Below are positions 49,965-57,986 of a DNA stretch of 64,000 bases, one piece after another. Made by a program: the position numbers and the translations under genes. The DNA lies in the NCBI GenBank assembly GCA_016124805.1, contig WGND01000007.1, positions 62,001 to 126,000 on the forward strand, in the 5' to 3' direction. The stretch comes from Hyphomicrobiales bacterium (GTDB lineage Bacteria > Pseudomonadota > Alphaproteobacteria > Parvibaculales > Parvibaculaceae). The notes beneath the pieces are model-generated. The model ran no database searches. It was not told where the DNA came from and worked only from the letters and a program-made list of their open reading frames with translations. Position 1 is the stretch's first letter, and every line of letters begins with the position of its first letter.

Positions 49965-51005
49965 TCAAGTAAGCCACGCGACAAGCGTAAAGCCCAGCAG
50001 GGAAATGAAAGCCCATGAACTGGCGCCCAGCAGAAGCGGCCGCAGCCCCATGGCCTTCAATTTGCGGAAATCGGTTTCCAGACCCATGGCTGCCAGCGAC
50101 ACCGCCAGAAGGAAGGTCGTGACCTCACCGGCCTCAAGGCGCAGGCCTTCCTGAAGTGGCATGACCGTATTGAACCCGACCATGGCCATGAAGCCGAAAG
50201 CAAACCACGGCACATGCGACCAGCGCGAAACGGCATCGCCTTCTTCTTTCGCTGCCGAGACGCTGGCCTTCCAGAACATGGCCAGCGCCAGCACGACGGG
50301 CGCCAGCATCATGACGCGGGTGAGCTTGACGATGGCGCCGAAATGCCCTGCGGCTTCGCCGCCCTGAAAGGCAGCCGCCACGACCTGCGCCACTTCATGG
50401 ATGGTCGCCCCCGTCCAAAGGCCAAAGGCATGGGGCGACATGGCAAGTGCCGCGCCGATGGGGGGATAGAGCAGCATGGAAAGCGAGCCGAAAATCGTGA
50501 CGCAGGCAATGGCATAGGCCACATCTTCATCCTCGCCGCGAATAACCGCGTTGGAGGCGATGACGGCGGATGCGCCGCAAATGGAGGTACCCGCCGCCAC
50601 AAGCGCTGTCAGGGGCCTGCTGACACCCAGGCGGTGGCCCATCCAGAGCGTGAAGAAAAAGGTCGCACCCAATGTGGTGATCGTGGCCACGAGCCCGCCC
50701 CAGCCGACACTGGCGACCTGGGTCAGCGTGAGCTGCAGGCCAAGCAGAATGATGGCGGCGCGCAGGATGCGGCGCAGGGCGAATTTGACACCCGCGCGCG
50801 CTGCAGCCGGTGTGCCGATGACATTGTGGAAGATCATGCCCAGCGTGATGGCAAGAATGAGCGGGCTCAGCGCATGAAGCCAGGACAAGGCATGAAGCGC
50901 TGTCGCGAGGCTGGCAATCAGAAGAACCAGCCCAAGACCCGGCAGCAGCTCGACAAAAGCTGCGCCGGCTGGCCGAAGATCAATCGGTGTTTCCTGAATG
51001 GACAT
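49965..51005 (-). CDS. YeiH-family (UPF0324) putative sulfate/sulfite exporter
   Basis: Integral-membrane protein of 346 aa with about ten helices. Family blocks include LSPLILAITLGMIFHNVIGTP, LLGLQLTLTQV, GTSICGASAVIASNAVI and PWFAFGFMAMVGFNTV. The family is annotated as putative sulfate exporters, without a firmly proven substrate. The start at 51005 (MSIQETP) has GGAG eight bases upstream. A LysR gene follows directly, and a candidate LysR site lies in the promoter region. The cassette interrupts the usual dnaE-lolD neighbourhood. Confidence 0.88.
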   Translation of the reverse strand: MSIQETPIDLRPAGAAFVELLPGLGLVLLIASLATALHALSWLHALSPLILAITLGMIFHNVIGTPAAARAGVKFALRRILRAAIILLGLQLTLTQVASVGWGGLVATITTLGATFFFTLWMGHRLGVSRPLTALVAAGTSICGASAVIASNAVIRGEDEDVAYAIACVTIFGSLSMLLYPPIGAALAMSPHAFGLWTGATIHEVAQVVAAAFQGGEAAGHFGAIVKLTRVMMLAPVVLALAMFWKASVSAAKEEGDAVSRWSHVPWFAFGFMAMVGFNTVMPLQEGLRLEAGEVTTFLLAVSLAAMGLETDFRKLKAMGLRPLLLGASSWAFISLLGFTLVAWLT

Positions 51006-51080
51006 GATGGCACTCCGTTCGAATTTCACGGAGAGCATGCGTAAAACGCTTCAATCAATCCAACGCATAATTATCATAAC

Positions 51081-51110
51081 ATCAATCAATTAAATCGATT
51101 GATCGATCAA
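51081..51110. promoter_or_regulatory. Candidate LysR-type operator upstream of yeiH
   Basis: ATCAATC (51081-51087) and GATTGAT (51097-51103) form an inverted repeat with 9 bp between, containing the ATC-N9-GAT pattern seen at some LysR sites. It overlaps a perfect 12-bp palindrome TTGATCGATCAA (51099-51110). The surrounding stretch is unusually A/T-rich for this chromosome. It is about 76 bp before the yeiH-type start and just after the lolD stop. Confidence 0.45.
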
Positions 51111-51117
51111 CCCCGCA

Positions 51118-51855
51118 TCAGCGACTGCGCTGGGCGGCGGCGAGTTCGGCCCCTTCGAGCAGACGGCCCTCATGGAGCAGCACGACGCGATCCATATGGG
51201 CCGCAAGATCGAGATTATGGGTGGCGATGAGCGCGCCCACGCCCTGACTGCGGCAAATCTCCAGAAGTTCATTGAAGACCATGCGCGCGGTCCGGGGATC
51301 GAGATTGCCAGTGGGTTCATCGGCCAGCAGGACACGCGGCCTGTTGGCCAGCGCACGGGCAATGGCGACGCGCTGCTGCTCACCGCCCGACAGCTCCGCC
51401 GGGCGATGCGAAGCGCGCGGGCCCAAACCCATGCGACCGAGCAGGTCCATGGCAAATTCTTTTGCGATCTTCGGCTTCACGCCGGCGATCATCTGCGGCA
51501 GAACGACATTTTCCACGGCGGAGAATTCAGGCAGCAGATTGTGGAACTGATAAACGAAACCAAGCTCGGCGCGGCGCACAGCTGTCTTGTCTCCGTCATT
51601 GAGATCCACGCAGTTTCGTCCGCCGATATAGACCTCGCCCGCATCAGGCGCTTCGAGCAGACCGGCTATGTGCAGCAGCGAGGATTTGCCCGCACCTGAA
51701 GGACCGACTAGCGCGACGATCTGGCCGGGCCAGATGTCGAGCATGGCCCCTTCGAAAATGCGCAGTGTTTCCTCGCCCTGCTGATAGCTGCGCTTGATGT
51801 TGCGCAGGCTCAGCGCCGGCATGGTGTTGGGATCGAATGTGGTGGTGTCATTCAT
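51118..51855 (-). CDS. lolD: Lipoprotein-releasing ABC transporter, ATP-binding protein
   Basis: ATPase of the LolCDE complex that extracts lipoproteins from the inner membrane and hands them to LolA. The 245-aa protein has Walker A ([10 protein letters not shown]), the Q-loop, the signature [20 protein letters not shown] and Walker B ([12 protein letters not shown]). The ATG at 51855 overlaps lolC by 8 bp; the upstream in-frame extension is a shadow of lolC. Confidence 0.96.
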   Translation of the reverse strand: MNDTTTFDPNTMPALSLRNIKRSYQQGEETLRIFEGAMLDIWPGQIVALVGPSGAGKSSLLHIAGLLEAPDAGEVYIGGRNCVDLNDGDKTAVRRAELGFVYQFHNLLPEFSAVENVVLPQMIAGVKPKIAKEFAMDLLGRMGLGPRASHRPAELSGGEQQRVAIARALANRPRVLLADEPTGNLDPRTARMVFNELLEICRSQGVGALIATHNLDLAAHMDRVVLLHEGRLLEGAELAAAQRSR

Positions 51856-53134
51856 AGCGCAGCGCCTCCACCGGATCGAGCGAAGCGGCCCGCCATGCCG
51901 GATAAAGCGTGGCGGCAAAGGAGAGGAAAAGCGCCATGCCGACAACCAGCATGACTTCGGTGGCGTTCACCTCGGCCGGCATGCGGCTGAGGAAATAGAT
52001 TTCCGGCGAGAAAAGTTCAGTCCCCGAAAGTTCCGAGAGCCACTGGCGCAGCGTTTCAATGTTGAGGCAGAAGACAAGCCCCAGTGTGAAGCCCGCCAGC
52101 GTGCCGACAACGCCGATGGCCGCACCGGAGATGAAGAAGGCGCGCATGACGGCACCCCGTGTCGCCCCCATGGTGCGCAAGACGGCGATGTCCCGGCCCT
52201 TGTCTTTCACCAGCATGATGAGACCGGAAATGATATTGAGCGCTGCCACAATAAGGATCAGTGTAAGTATGAGGAACATAACGTTCCGCTCGACCTGAAG
52301 CGCGCTGAAGAAACTGGAATTGGTCTGCTGCCATGTCACAACATCGCAGCAGGTGCCTGCCGCCTGCGCCACGGGCAGCGCATAGCTTGCCACATTGTCA
52401 GGATGATCAATCATCAGTTCCAGCGCATTGATGCCGTCGCCTGTTCGGAAGAACCCTTGCGCTTCGGTAAGCGGCATGAAGATGAAACTGGCATCATATT
52501 CCGACATGCCGATTTCAAAGATGGCCGCGACCGTGAAGGCCTTCACACGCGGCGCTGTGCCGAAAGGCGTGATGGAACCACGCGGCGACATAAGCGTGAT
52601 CTGGTCGCCCACGGTGATGCCCATGGACTGGGCCAGCCGTGTGCCGATGGCGACATGGTCGATGGTCATGTCGTCGAGCGAGCCAAGCTGGATGTGATCC
52701 GAGACGGATTTGAGGTTTTTGAGGTCTTCGACGCGCATGCCGCGCACCATGGCGCCAGAGGCATTGTAGCGGGTGGAAGCGAGCACCTGCCCGTCCACGA
52801 GGGGGGTAGCACTCAAGACGCCGGGGACCTGACGGACGCGAGCGGCGACCGTATCAAAATCCGTCATGTAGCTGGTGACGCCGCGCACGAACATGTGACC
52901 ATTGAGGCCGAGAATGCGCGAGAGAAGCTCCGTGCGGAAACCATTCATCACCGACATGACGATAATGAGCGTGGCAACACCCAGCATGATGCCGGCAAAA
53001 GAGAAGCCCGCAATAACGGAAATGAAACCTTCGCGGCGGCGGGCACGCAGATAGCGCAGGGCCAGCATCCATTCAAAGCGACCGAAGGGCCTGCTTTTGC
53101 CGCTCTTGCCTGTGGGGCTTTCAGCTATCGTCAT
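51848..53134 (-). CDS. lolC: Lipoprotein-releasing ABC transporter, permease (LolC/LolE type)
   Basis: Membrane subunit of LolCDE. The 428-aa protein begins with a cytoplasmic tail, then a first helix ([24 protein letters not shown]), a large periplasmic domain (residues ~70-280), and three further helices of the FtsX fold. Alphaproteobacteria have one such permease, probably as a homodimer (LolF-like), so LolC and LolE are not distinguished here. It lies between proS and lolD. Confidence 0.95.
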   Translation of the reverse strand: MTIAESPTGKSGKSRPFGRFEWMLALRYLRARRREGFISVIAGFSFAGIMLGVATLIIVMSVMNGFRTELLSRILGLNGHMFVRGVTSYMTDFDTVAARVRQVPGVLSATPLVDGQVLASTRYNASGAMVRGMRVEDLKNLKSVSDHIQLGSLDDMTIDHVAIGTRLAQSMGITVGDQITLMSPRGSITPFGTAPRVKAFTVAAIFEIGMSEYDASFIFMPLTEAQGFFRTGDGINALELMIDHPDNVASYALPVAQAAGTCCDVVTWQQTNSSFFSALQVERNVMFLILTLILIVAALNIISGLIMLVKDKGRDIAVLRTMGATRGAVMRAFFISGAAIGVVGTLAGFTLGLVFCLNIETLRQWLSELSGTELFSPEIYFLSRMPAEVNATEVMLVVGMALFLSFAATLYPAWRAASLDPVEALRYE

Positions 53135-53173
53135 TCTGCTTTCTCCAGCCCCCGGCTTTTCGTCAATATGGCT

Positions 53174-54493
53174 TCAGGCGACCAGTTTGGCCAAGGCGGC
53201 ATCCAGCGACATTTCTTCGCGGTCACCGCTGGCGCGATTTTTAATCTCAACCACGCCATTTTTAAGGCCGCGAGGCCCGACAACCAGCTGCCAGGGCAGA
53301 CCGATGAGGTCCATATTCGAAAATTTGGCCCCTGCCCGCTCATCGGTGTCGTCATAGAGCACCTCTACACCGGCGGCTCTCAACTTTGCGTAAATATCCT
53401 CGCAAGCGGCATCGGTTTCCGCGTCACCCGATTTGAGGTTCACAAGACCAACCTTGAAGGGGGCAACGGATTCCGGCCAGATGATGCCGTTTTCGTCATG
53501 GCAGGCCTCGATGATGCCGCCGACGAGACGCGAGACGCCGACGCCATAGGACCCGCCATGGATGGGGTAATCCTTGCCGTCAGAGCCTTTGACGATGGCT
53601 TTCATGGCATCTGAATATTTGGTGCCGAAATAAAAGACCTGGCCGACCTCGATGCCGCGCGTGTTGACGCGCTTTTCTTCCGGCACCTGTGACTCAAAGA
53701 GCGCCTGATCATGTACATCCTCGGTGGCGGCATAGAGATCGGTCCATTTGGAAATCAGCGGGGTGAGATCGCTTTGGTAATCCACATCGGCAGGCGGTGG
53801 CGGCTGGTCCAGAACATCCTTGTTGATGAAGACCCCGGATTCACCGGTCTCAGCCAGAATGATGAATTCATGGCTGAGGTCACCGCCGATGGGGCCTGTT
53901 TCGGCCCGCATCGGAATGGCGGTAAGCCCCATGCGCGCGAACATGCGCAGATAGGCAACGAACATGCGGTTGTATGACAGGCGCGCAGCGGCCTCATCAA
54001 TGTCGAAGGAATAGGCATCCTTCATGAGGAATTCGCGACCGCGCATGACGCCGAAACGGGGTCGCTGCTCGTCGCGGAATTTCCACTGCGTGTGATAGAG
54101 GTTCAGCGGCAGGGCCTTGTAGGACTTCACATAGGAGCGAAAAATCTCAGTGATCATTTCCTCATTGGTCGGTCCGTAAAGCAGTTCGCGCTCATGACGA
54201 TCCTTGATGCGGAGCATTTCGGGGCCATAGGCGTCATAGCGGCCACTTTCGCGCCAGAGATCGGCCAGCTGCAGGGTTGGCATGAGAAGCTCGACAGCCC
54301 CTGCCCGATCCATTTCCTCGCGCACGATCTGCTCGATCTTGCGCAAAACGGCAAAGCCGAGCGGCAGCCAGGCATAGATGCCGGCGGCTTCCTGCCGGAT
54401 CATGCCGGCCCGCAGCATCAGGCGATGCGAGACGATCTGTGCCTCGGCGGGGTTTTCCTTGAGTGTGGGCAGAAAATATCTCGAAAGGCGCAT
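53174..54493 (-). CDS. proS: Proline--tRNA ligase
   Basis: Charges tRNA-Pro. A class-II synthetase of 439 aa that lacks the ~180-residue editing insertion of E. coli ProS, as is normal in alphaproteobacteria. Motif 2 is in [23 protein letters not shown] and motif 3 in [14 protein letters not shown]; the C-terminal anticodon-binding domain is present. The start at 54493 (MRLSRYF) has AGGG seven bases upstream. It is 39 bp before lolC on the same strand. Confidence 0.97.
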   Translation of the reverse strand: MRLSRYFLPTLKENPAEAQIVSHRLMLRAGMIRQEAAGIYAWLPLGFAVLRKIEQIVREEMDRAGAVELLMPTLQLADLWRESGRYDAYGPEMLRIKDRHERELLYGPTNEEMITEIFRSYVKSYKALPLNLYHTQWKFRDEQRPRFGVMRGREFLMKDAYSFDIDEAAARLSYNRMFVAYLRMFARMGLTAIPMRAETGPIGGDLSHEFIILAETGESGVFINKDVLDQPPPPADVDYQSDLTPLISKWTDLYAATEDVHDQALFESQVPEEKRVNTRGIEVGQVFYFGTKYSDAMKAIVKGSDGKDYPIHGGSYGVGVSRLVGGIIEACHDENGIIWPESVAPFKVGLVNLKSGDAETDAACEDIYAKLRAAGVEVLYDDTDERAGAKFSNMDLIGLPWQLVVGPRGLKNGVVEIKNRASGDREEMSLDAALAKLVA

Positions 54494-54599
54494 TTGAAAC
54501 CCTGATGGCGGCAATACGGGGAAGCTGGAACGACCAAATGAGGCGACGCGGGCCTGACCGTCGCCGATCTGCCCGCAAATGCCTGCTGGGGCTCAAGTA

Positions 54600-56303
54600 T
54601 TAGGGGGTCGCCACCGGATTCGCAACGACCCCGGCATCTGCCGAACGGCGCTGGACTGCCCCTTCCAGATAATCGCGGACATTCACGACAGGTGGCTCGA
54701 CCACACCTCGGCCCGTATAGAGGCCCCAAGGGCCCCGAATGAGCTCGTCGGCCGTATAGCCCATATCAACATCATAGGTGCGGTCGATCTGGTTGCGGAG
54801 ATTCTGCTGCGCCTCATACCAGCGCTGCTTGTTGGCGTCATCGCGGCAGGAAGCCAGCTCAGCCGGGTCCGTCGCCCCCCAGCGGCGCTCAACGCATTGA
54901 TAGGGGTCAAAGGAGAGCTTGAAGAGACGATTGAGAATATCGTCAAAGGTAAGGGGCACGCTTTTGCCATTGCTGTTGGTATAGGAAATGACGCAGGCCG
55001 CGCTCTGCTTCTTGTAAAGAGCCAGCAGGTCTGCCTCGAGATGTTCGCCCTCATATTTGAGGCGCGGATTGTTGACAAGTTTCAGCTTCACAAACTCAAC
55101 GGTCTGGTCATAGAGCTCCTTGAAGCCCGTCTTCAGGCGGGCGTCGCGCGAGGGCGTCGAATAAAGTTCCCACACGCCGTCAGTGCCGTAAATATTGCCC
55201 GGCAGGCGGTCAGGCGGCGTCATGTTGTTGATGTTGCGCTCAAGCGAAATCTCGACAGCCTTTTTGCGGGATTTCAAATCCTGGCAGAGCGACTGCATGA
55301 CCGCCTTCATTTCCTCAAGCGGGTGATATTCGAGTTCGCCGACCGACATGCGCGACCGGAGATATTTATAGAAATCGACGCTTGCGCCATCGGCCTCCCA
55401 TTTGGCCTGCGACCACAGATAAGGCGAGATGGGCGGGTTGCCGGTATATTGTTCGAGTGAATAATCCTCAATTTCCGAGTTGCGTGCCGCCACGATCTTG
55501 CCGCCCACCAGCGTGCCGTTGGGCAGCTTGCGGTAGCCTTCCAGACGGATCGGACGCCATTTCTGGAAGATGGACCCGAGCGCGGGCGAGGTGCGCAGGA
55601 ACTCCTTGCCGACATAGGACCGGCTGAGCGTGTGATCGGGATGAGAGGAAAAGATAAGCAGGCGACCGCCAGACTCCACCTTCCAGATGATGGCGGCATG
55701 GCCATTCACATCATAGGCAATGGTGCCGGGTACGATGGAACGGCGGTCCAGACGCGGTGAATACATGTCATTGAACATGACGGGATCATCGCTGTCGGCA
55801 TTGTGCCGATACATGGCAGTGGAGACTGTCCAGGGCAGGCTCATGATGATGGGAACAGCGGCCACGCCATTGGCCGTGGCGGGTACATCCTTGCGCGCGA
55901 CCACGACATTGCCGCTTGGCGAATAGCGAATATCCGTACCCGGACCATCTGCTGACTGCATGGCCGTGGCATAGCTGAAGGGCAGCCCGTTTTTCCAGGC
56001 ATAATAAGCGCGCAGGACGTAAGGAGTGTCAGCGCAGTCAACGAGCCATTTCACGCCGCGCGGATCGCTGTCAATGAAGGGGTTGGCTGCCGGGTCTTTC
56101 AGGCATTCATCCAGCGACCAGCAATCAGCCTCGCCGATGCGGCGGATGAAATCCTGATAGCCCTTCTCGTCATATTCGCTCCAGTGATCCTTGGTGATGA
56201 TCCAGCGGGAGTCACTGGCCTGTGCGGGCGCGGCCATGAAAAGCAGCGGCGCGAGGAAGATCGCCAGACAGACTGAAAAAGACGCTTTTTTGAACACAAT
56301 CAA
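54600..56303 (-). CDS. Exported protein of unknown function, possible papain-like or NlpC/P60-like fold
   Basis: A 567-aa protein with a clear signal peptide (SVCLAIFLAPLLFMAAPAQA, cleavage near residue 29). No family was recognised by eye. Two blocks stand out: VDCADTPYVLRAYYAWKNGLPF, with Cys90 ahead of a helix, and VPGTIAYDVNGHAAIIWKVE, with His202 in a G-H-A-A-I-I-W strand. A Cys at a helix start and a His in such a strand is the layout of papain-like NlpC/P60, CHAP and transglutaminase-like enzymes; this is inference. The remaining ~340 residues hold several Cys and a mixed helical pattern. The gene follows a small exported protein gene by 54 bp and stands between DUF1467 and proS, an insertion in a conserved order. 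Confidence 0.6.
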   Translation of the reverse strand: MIVFKKASFSVCLAIFLAPLLFMAAPAQASDSRWIITKDHWSEYDEKGYQDFIRRIGEADCWSLDECLKDPAANPFIDSDPRGVKWLVDCADTPYVLRAYYAWKNGLPFSYATAMQSADGPGTDIRYSPSGNVVVARKDVPATANGVAAVPIIMSLPWTVSTAMYRHNADSDDPVMFNDMYSPRLDRRSIVPGTIAYDVNGHAAIIWKVESGGRLLIFSSHPDHTLSRSYVGKEFLRTSPALGSIFQKWRPIRLEGYRKLPNGTLVGGKIVAARNSEIEDYSLEQYTGNPPISPYLWSQAKWEADGASVDFYKYLRSRMSVGELEYHPLEEMKAVMQSLCQDLKSRKKAVEISLERNINNMTPPDRLPGNIYGTDGVWELYSTPSRDARLKTGFKELYDQTVEFVKLKLVNNPRLKYEGEHLEADLLALYKKQSAACVISYTNSNGKSVPLTFDDILNRLFKLSFDPYQCVERRWGATDPAELASCRDDANKQRWYEAQQNLRNQIDRTYDVDMGYTADELIRGPWGLYTGRGVVEPPVVNVRDYLEGAVQRRSADAGVVANPVATP

Positions 56304-56357
56304 CTCATTCGCCCGACATGAAACCGAGGCTCAGAGTCAGTTGACCCTGCGGTCTTG

Positions 56358-56849
56358 TCAAGGAACGGGATTGTGAACCGGTGCTTTAGGCGGCACCTGA
56401 TGCAAGCTTGCACAGGCCTGTGCGAGCGCATTGTCGGCCCCGTTTACCTCCGCACCGTTAATCCTGATGCTCCCGGTCTTCGGATCGACATCCACCACAG
56501 CAACGTCCAGATCGGTTCGCCCACTCATATCCCGATAGGGATCATCAATCGGGGCGAGCTTCACATTGAAGCTGTAATGCTCATAAAGCGGGATGGCATT
56601 GCCGCCATCGACATCGGCTGGCACCACCGCATTGCCCTGTGCATCCACCCCCGGCACATAGTCAGCGCTGCCATCTGCCTGATAGCGCGCCAGCATGGCG
56701 CAGTCGTCGCTGGCGATGGAGGACACATGAAAGGGCAGATCAGGGTCGCCCCTTTCGCTCGCGCTCAGCGAACGCGAAACGCCCGGGATCAAAGCAAAGA
56801 TGCTCAGACTTATGACGAGATGACGAATTTGCGGCACGGTGTTTTTCAT
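56358..56849 (-). CDS. Small exported protein of unknown function
   Basis: A 163-aa protein with an N-terminal signal peptide (HLVISLSIFALIPGVSRSLSA). The mature part is acidic, with two Cys residues (in SDDCAML and AQACASL) that could form a disulfide. Short motifs such as PLYEHYSFNVKLAPIDD and VDVDPKTGSIRING have a beta-strand look. No family was recognised. No good ribosome-binding site is visible before the ATG. Its 54-bp distance to the 567-aa exported protein on the same strand suggests that the two act together. Confidence 0.65.
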   Translation of the reverse strand: MKNTVPQIRHLVISLSIFALIPGVSRSLSASERGDPDLPFHVSSIASDDCAMLARYQADGSADYVPGVDAQGNAVVPADVDGGNAIPLYEHYSFNVKLAPIDDPYRDMSGRTDLDVAVVDVDPKTGSIRINGAEVNGADNALAQACASLHQVPPKAPVHNPVP

Positions 56850-56934
56850 GAAAACAGGATGGCAAAAAAATCTTAAATTACCTTCTCAGACTTCCATCCG
56901 AACTGCATCAAATCGCGCCGGCTTCATGTGGAAA

Positions 56935-56972
56935 TTATCGCGATAAAACTGACAGATTATCAGACAGATAAT
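56935..56972. promoter_or_regulatory. Paired inverted repeats, candidate operator
   Basis: TTATCGCGATAA at 56935-56946 is a perfect palindrome. Ten bases later ATTATC (56956-56961) and GATAAT (56967-56972) form a second inverted repeat sharing the TTATC/GATAA half site. The four half sites in 38 bp look like a regulator-binding region between the exported-protein pair and the plus-strand transcript. Confidence 0.45.
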
Positions 56973-56991
56973 GTCCGGCGGTGGCGAAAAA

Positions 56992-57126
56992 ATGAGCGAA
57001 AACTGCGTGACAGAGGTGGCATGCATATGTATATTCTCCCCACAAAGAGGGCCTAGTGCGAACGCATGGCTCAAGTTTAGGGAGAAAACGCAGACCGACC
57101 GGCTACTTACGGTATGGGCGCGATGA
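56992..57126 (+). CDS. Possible 44-aa small protein or sRNA gene
   Basis: A 44-codon frame begins with ATG after GGTGG (eight bases upstream) and ends 12 bp before a strong plus-strand terminator. The N-terminus has three Cys (MSENCVTEVACICIF); the C-terminal half is basic and contains two Trp (ANAWLKFREKTQTDRLLTVW). No homologue is recognised. The terminator proves little about coding, so the locus could equally be a small RNA. Confidence 0.35.
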   Translation: MSENCVTEVACICIFSPQRGPSANAWLKFREKTQTDRLLTVWAR

Positions 57127-57138
57127 GGGAAGACTAAG

Positions 57139-57174
57139 AAAGCAGGACAACGAAAGTTGATCCTGCTTTTTTTT
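57139..57174 (+). terminator. Strong intrinsic terminator with no annotated upstream gene
   Basis: AAAGCAGGACAAC (57139-57151) folds on GTTG-A-TCCTGCTTT (57156-57169) with a GAAA tetraloop and a single bulged A. Eight T residues (57167-57174) follow. It is one of the best terminators in the window and works only for plus-strand transcription, yet no long plus-strand gene lies upstream. Confidence 0.85.
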
Positions 57175-57192
57175 GCCCTGAGGAAAATCGCA

Positions 57193-57220
57193 CAAAAAAT
57201 AAGCAGGCTCGAAGCCTGCC
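57193..57220 (-). terminator. Terminator of the nuo-birA-rnj-mce-DUF1467 direction
   Basis: GCAGGCT and AGCCTGC (57203-57209, 57213-57219) form a perfect 7-bp stem with a 3-nt loop. On the minus strand it is followed by TTATTTTTT. It lies 11 bp after the DUF1467 stop and closes this minus-strand operon. Confidence 0.85.
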
Positions 57221-57230
57221 TATCCTTGCA

Positions 57231-57506
57231 TCAATATTTGCCATCCATTTTCGGCATGAAGGGGATCTGGTCGAAGCTGATCGGCTTGTCGACAATCAGG
57301 AAATAGATACCCAGCCAGACAACGCCCGCAATCAGCGTGGTGGCGATGACTTTTTTGAGCATTTGCGGTCGGGCCGGCGCGCTGGCGATGGTGCCGGGCG
57401 ACACATTCTCATTTTCTTCCTGCGTGACCACGCCCCATGGCAGCACCGCAAAGAGCACGGTCCACCAGGTGACGGCATAGATGGCGAGGCCAGCAAAGAG
57501 CGTCAT
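57231..57506 (-). CDS. DUF1467 family membrane protein
   Basis: A 91-aa inner-membrane protein with two helices (LFAGLAIYAVTWWTVLFAVLPWGV and VIATTLIAGVVWLGIYFLIV) and the cytoplasmic loop containing VTQEENENVSPGTIASAPARP, typical of DUF1467. Its function is unknown. The ATG at 57506 lies 4 bp after mce, a pairing conserved in alphaproteobacteria; longer frames run into mce. Confidence 0.9.
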   Translation of the reverse strand: MTLFAGLAIYAVTWWTVLFAVLPWGVVTQEENENVSPGTIASAPARPQMLKKVIATTLIAGVVWLGIYFLIVDKPISFDQIPFMPKMDGKY

Positions 57507-57510
57507 GGGA

Positions 57511-57915
57511 TCAGGCCTGTTCCAGCTCGACGAGCGTGCCGAAGAGGTCCTTGGGATGCAGGAAAACCACAGGCTTGCCATGGGCGCCGATGCGCGGCTT
57601 GCCCGTGCCGGTGATCGTGATGCCTTCCGATGTTACCTGCTCGCAGGCGCTGTTGATGTCATCCACCTCAATGCAGAGATGGTGGATGCCGCCCTTGGGG
57701 TTCTTGGCAAGGAAGCCGGCAATCGGCGAATTCTCGCCCAGCGGTTCGAGCAGTTCGATCTTCGTGTTGCCGAGATCGACGAAAACCGTGGTCACACCAT
57801 GATCGGGTTGGGCCACGGCATCGGACACCTTGGCGCTGAATTTGGTGCGATACATTTCACCGGCGGCGCGAACATCCGGCACGGCAATGGCGACATGGTT
57901 GAGCTGACCGAGCAT
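57511..57915 (-). CDS. mce: Methylmalonyl-CoA epimerase
   Basis: Interconverts the (R) and (S) forms of methylmalonyl-CoA in propionate metabolism. The 134-aa glyoxalase-fold protein has LNHVAIAVPDV and IHHLCIEVDDI with the metal-binding His residues, and the C-terminal FLHPKDLFGTLVELEQ with the Glu. It is 71 bp after rnj and 4 bp before the DUF1467 gene. Confidence 0.95.
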   Translation of the reverse strand: MLGQLNHVAIAVPDVRAAGEMYRTKFSAKVSDAVAQPDHGVTTVFVDLGNTKIELLEPLGENSPIAGFLAKNPKGGIHHLCIEVDDINSACEQVTSEGITITGTGKPRIGAHGKPVVFLHPKDLFGTLVELEQA

Positions 57916-57986
57916 AGCTAGTTCCTCGCAAATAGATGGCTGTTGGACTCTTATTTAGGCCCCTTCCCCGGTCGGGGCAAGCGGGG

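Larger units (their letters stand above)
56850..57230. other. 381-bp intergenic region with inverted repeats and two terminators
   Basis: The longest gene-free stretch of the window. It holds, in order, a perfect palindrome TTATCGCGATAA (56935-56946), an inverted repeat ATTATC-N5-GATAAT (56956-56972), a 44-codon plus-strand ORF (56992-57126), a strong plus-strand terminator and a strong minus-strand terminator. It must contain the promoter of the minus-strand exported-protein pair and probably a promoter for a plus-strand transcript. Confidence 0.6.

Noticed and set aside
51794-53614. Plus-strand open frame of 606 codons
   Set aside because: Lies antisense to lolD, lolC and proS, all with clear motifs. 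Composition (His, Asp, Arg rich) is that of an antisense shadow in GC-rich DNA.
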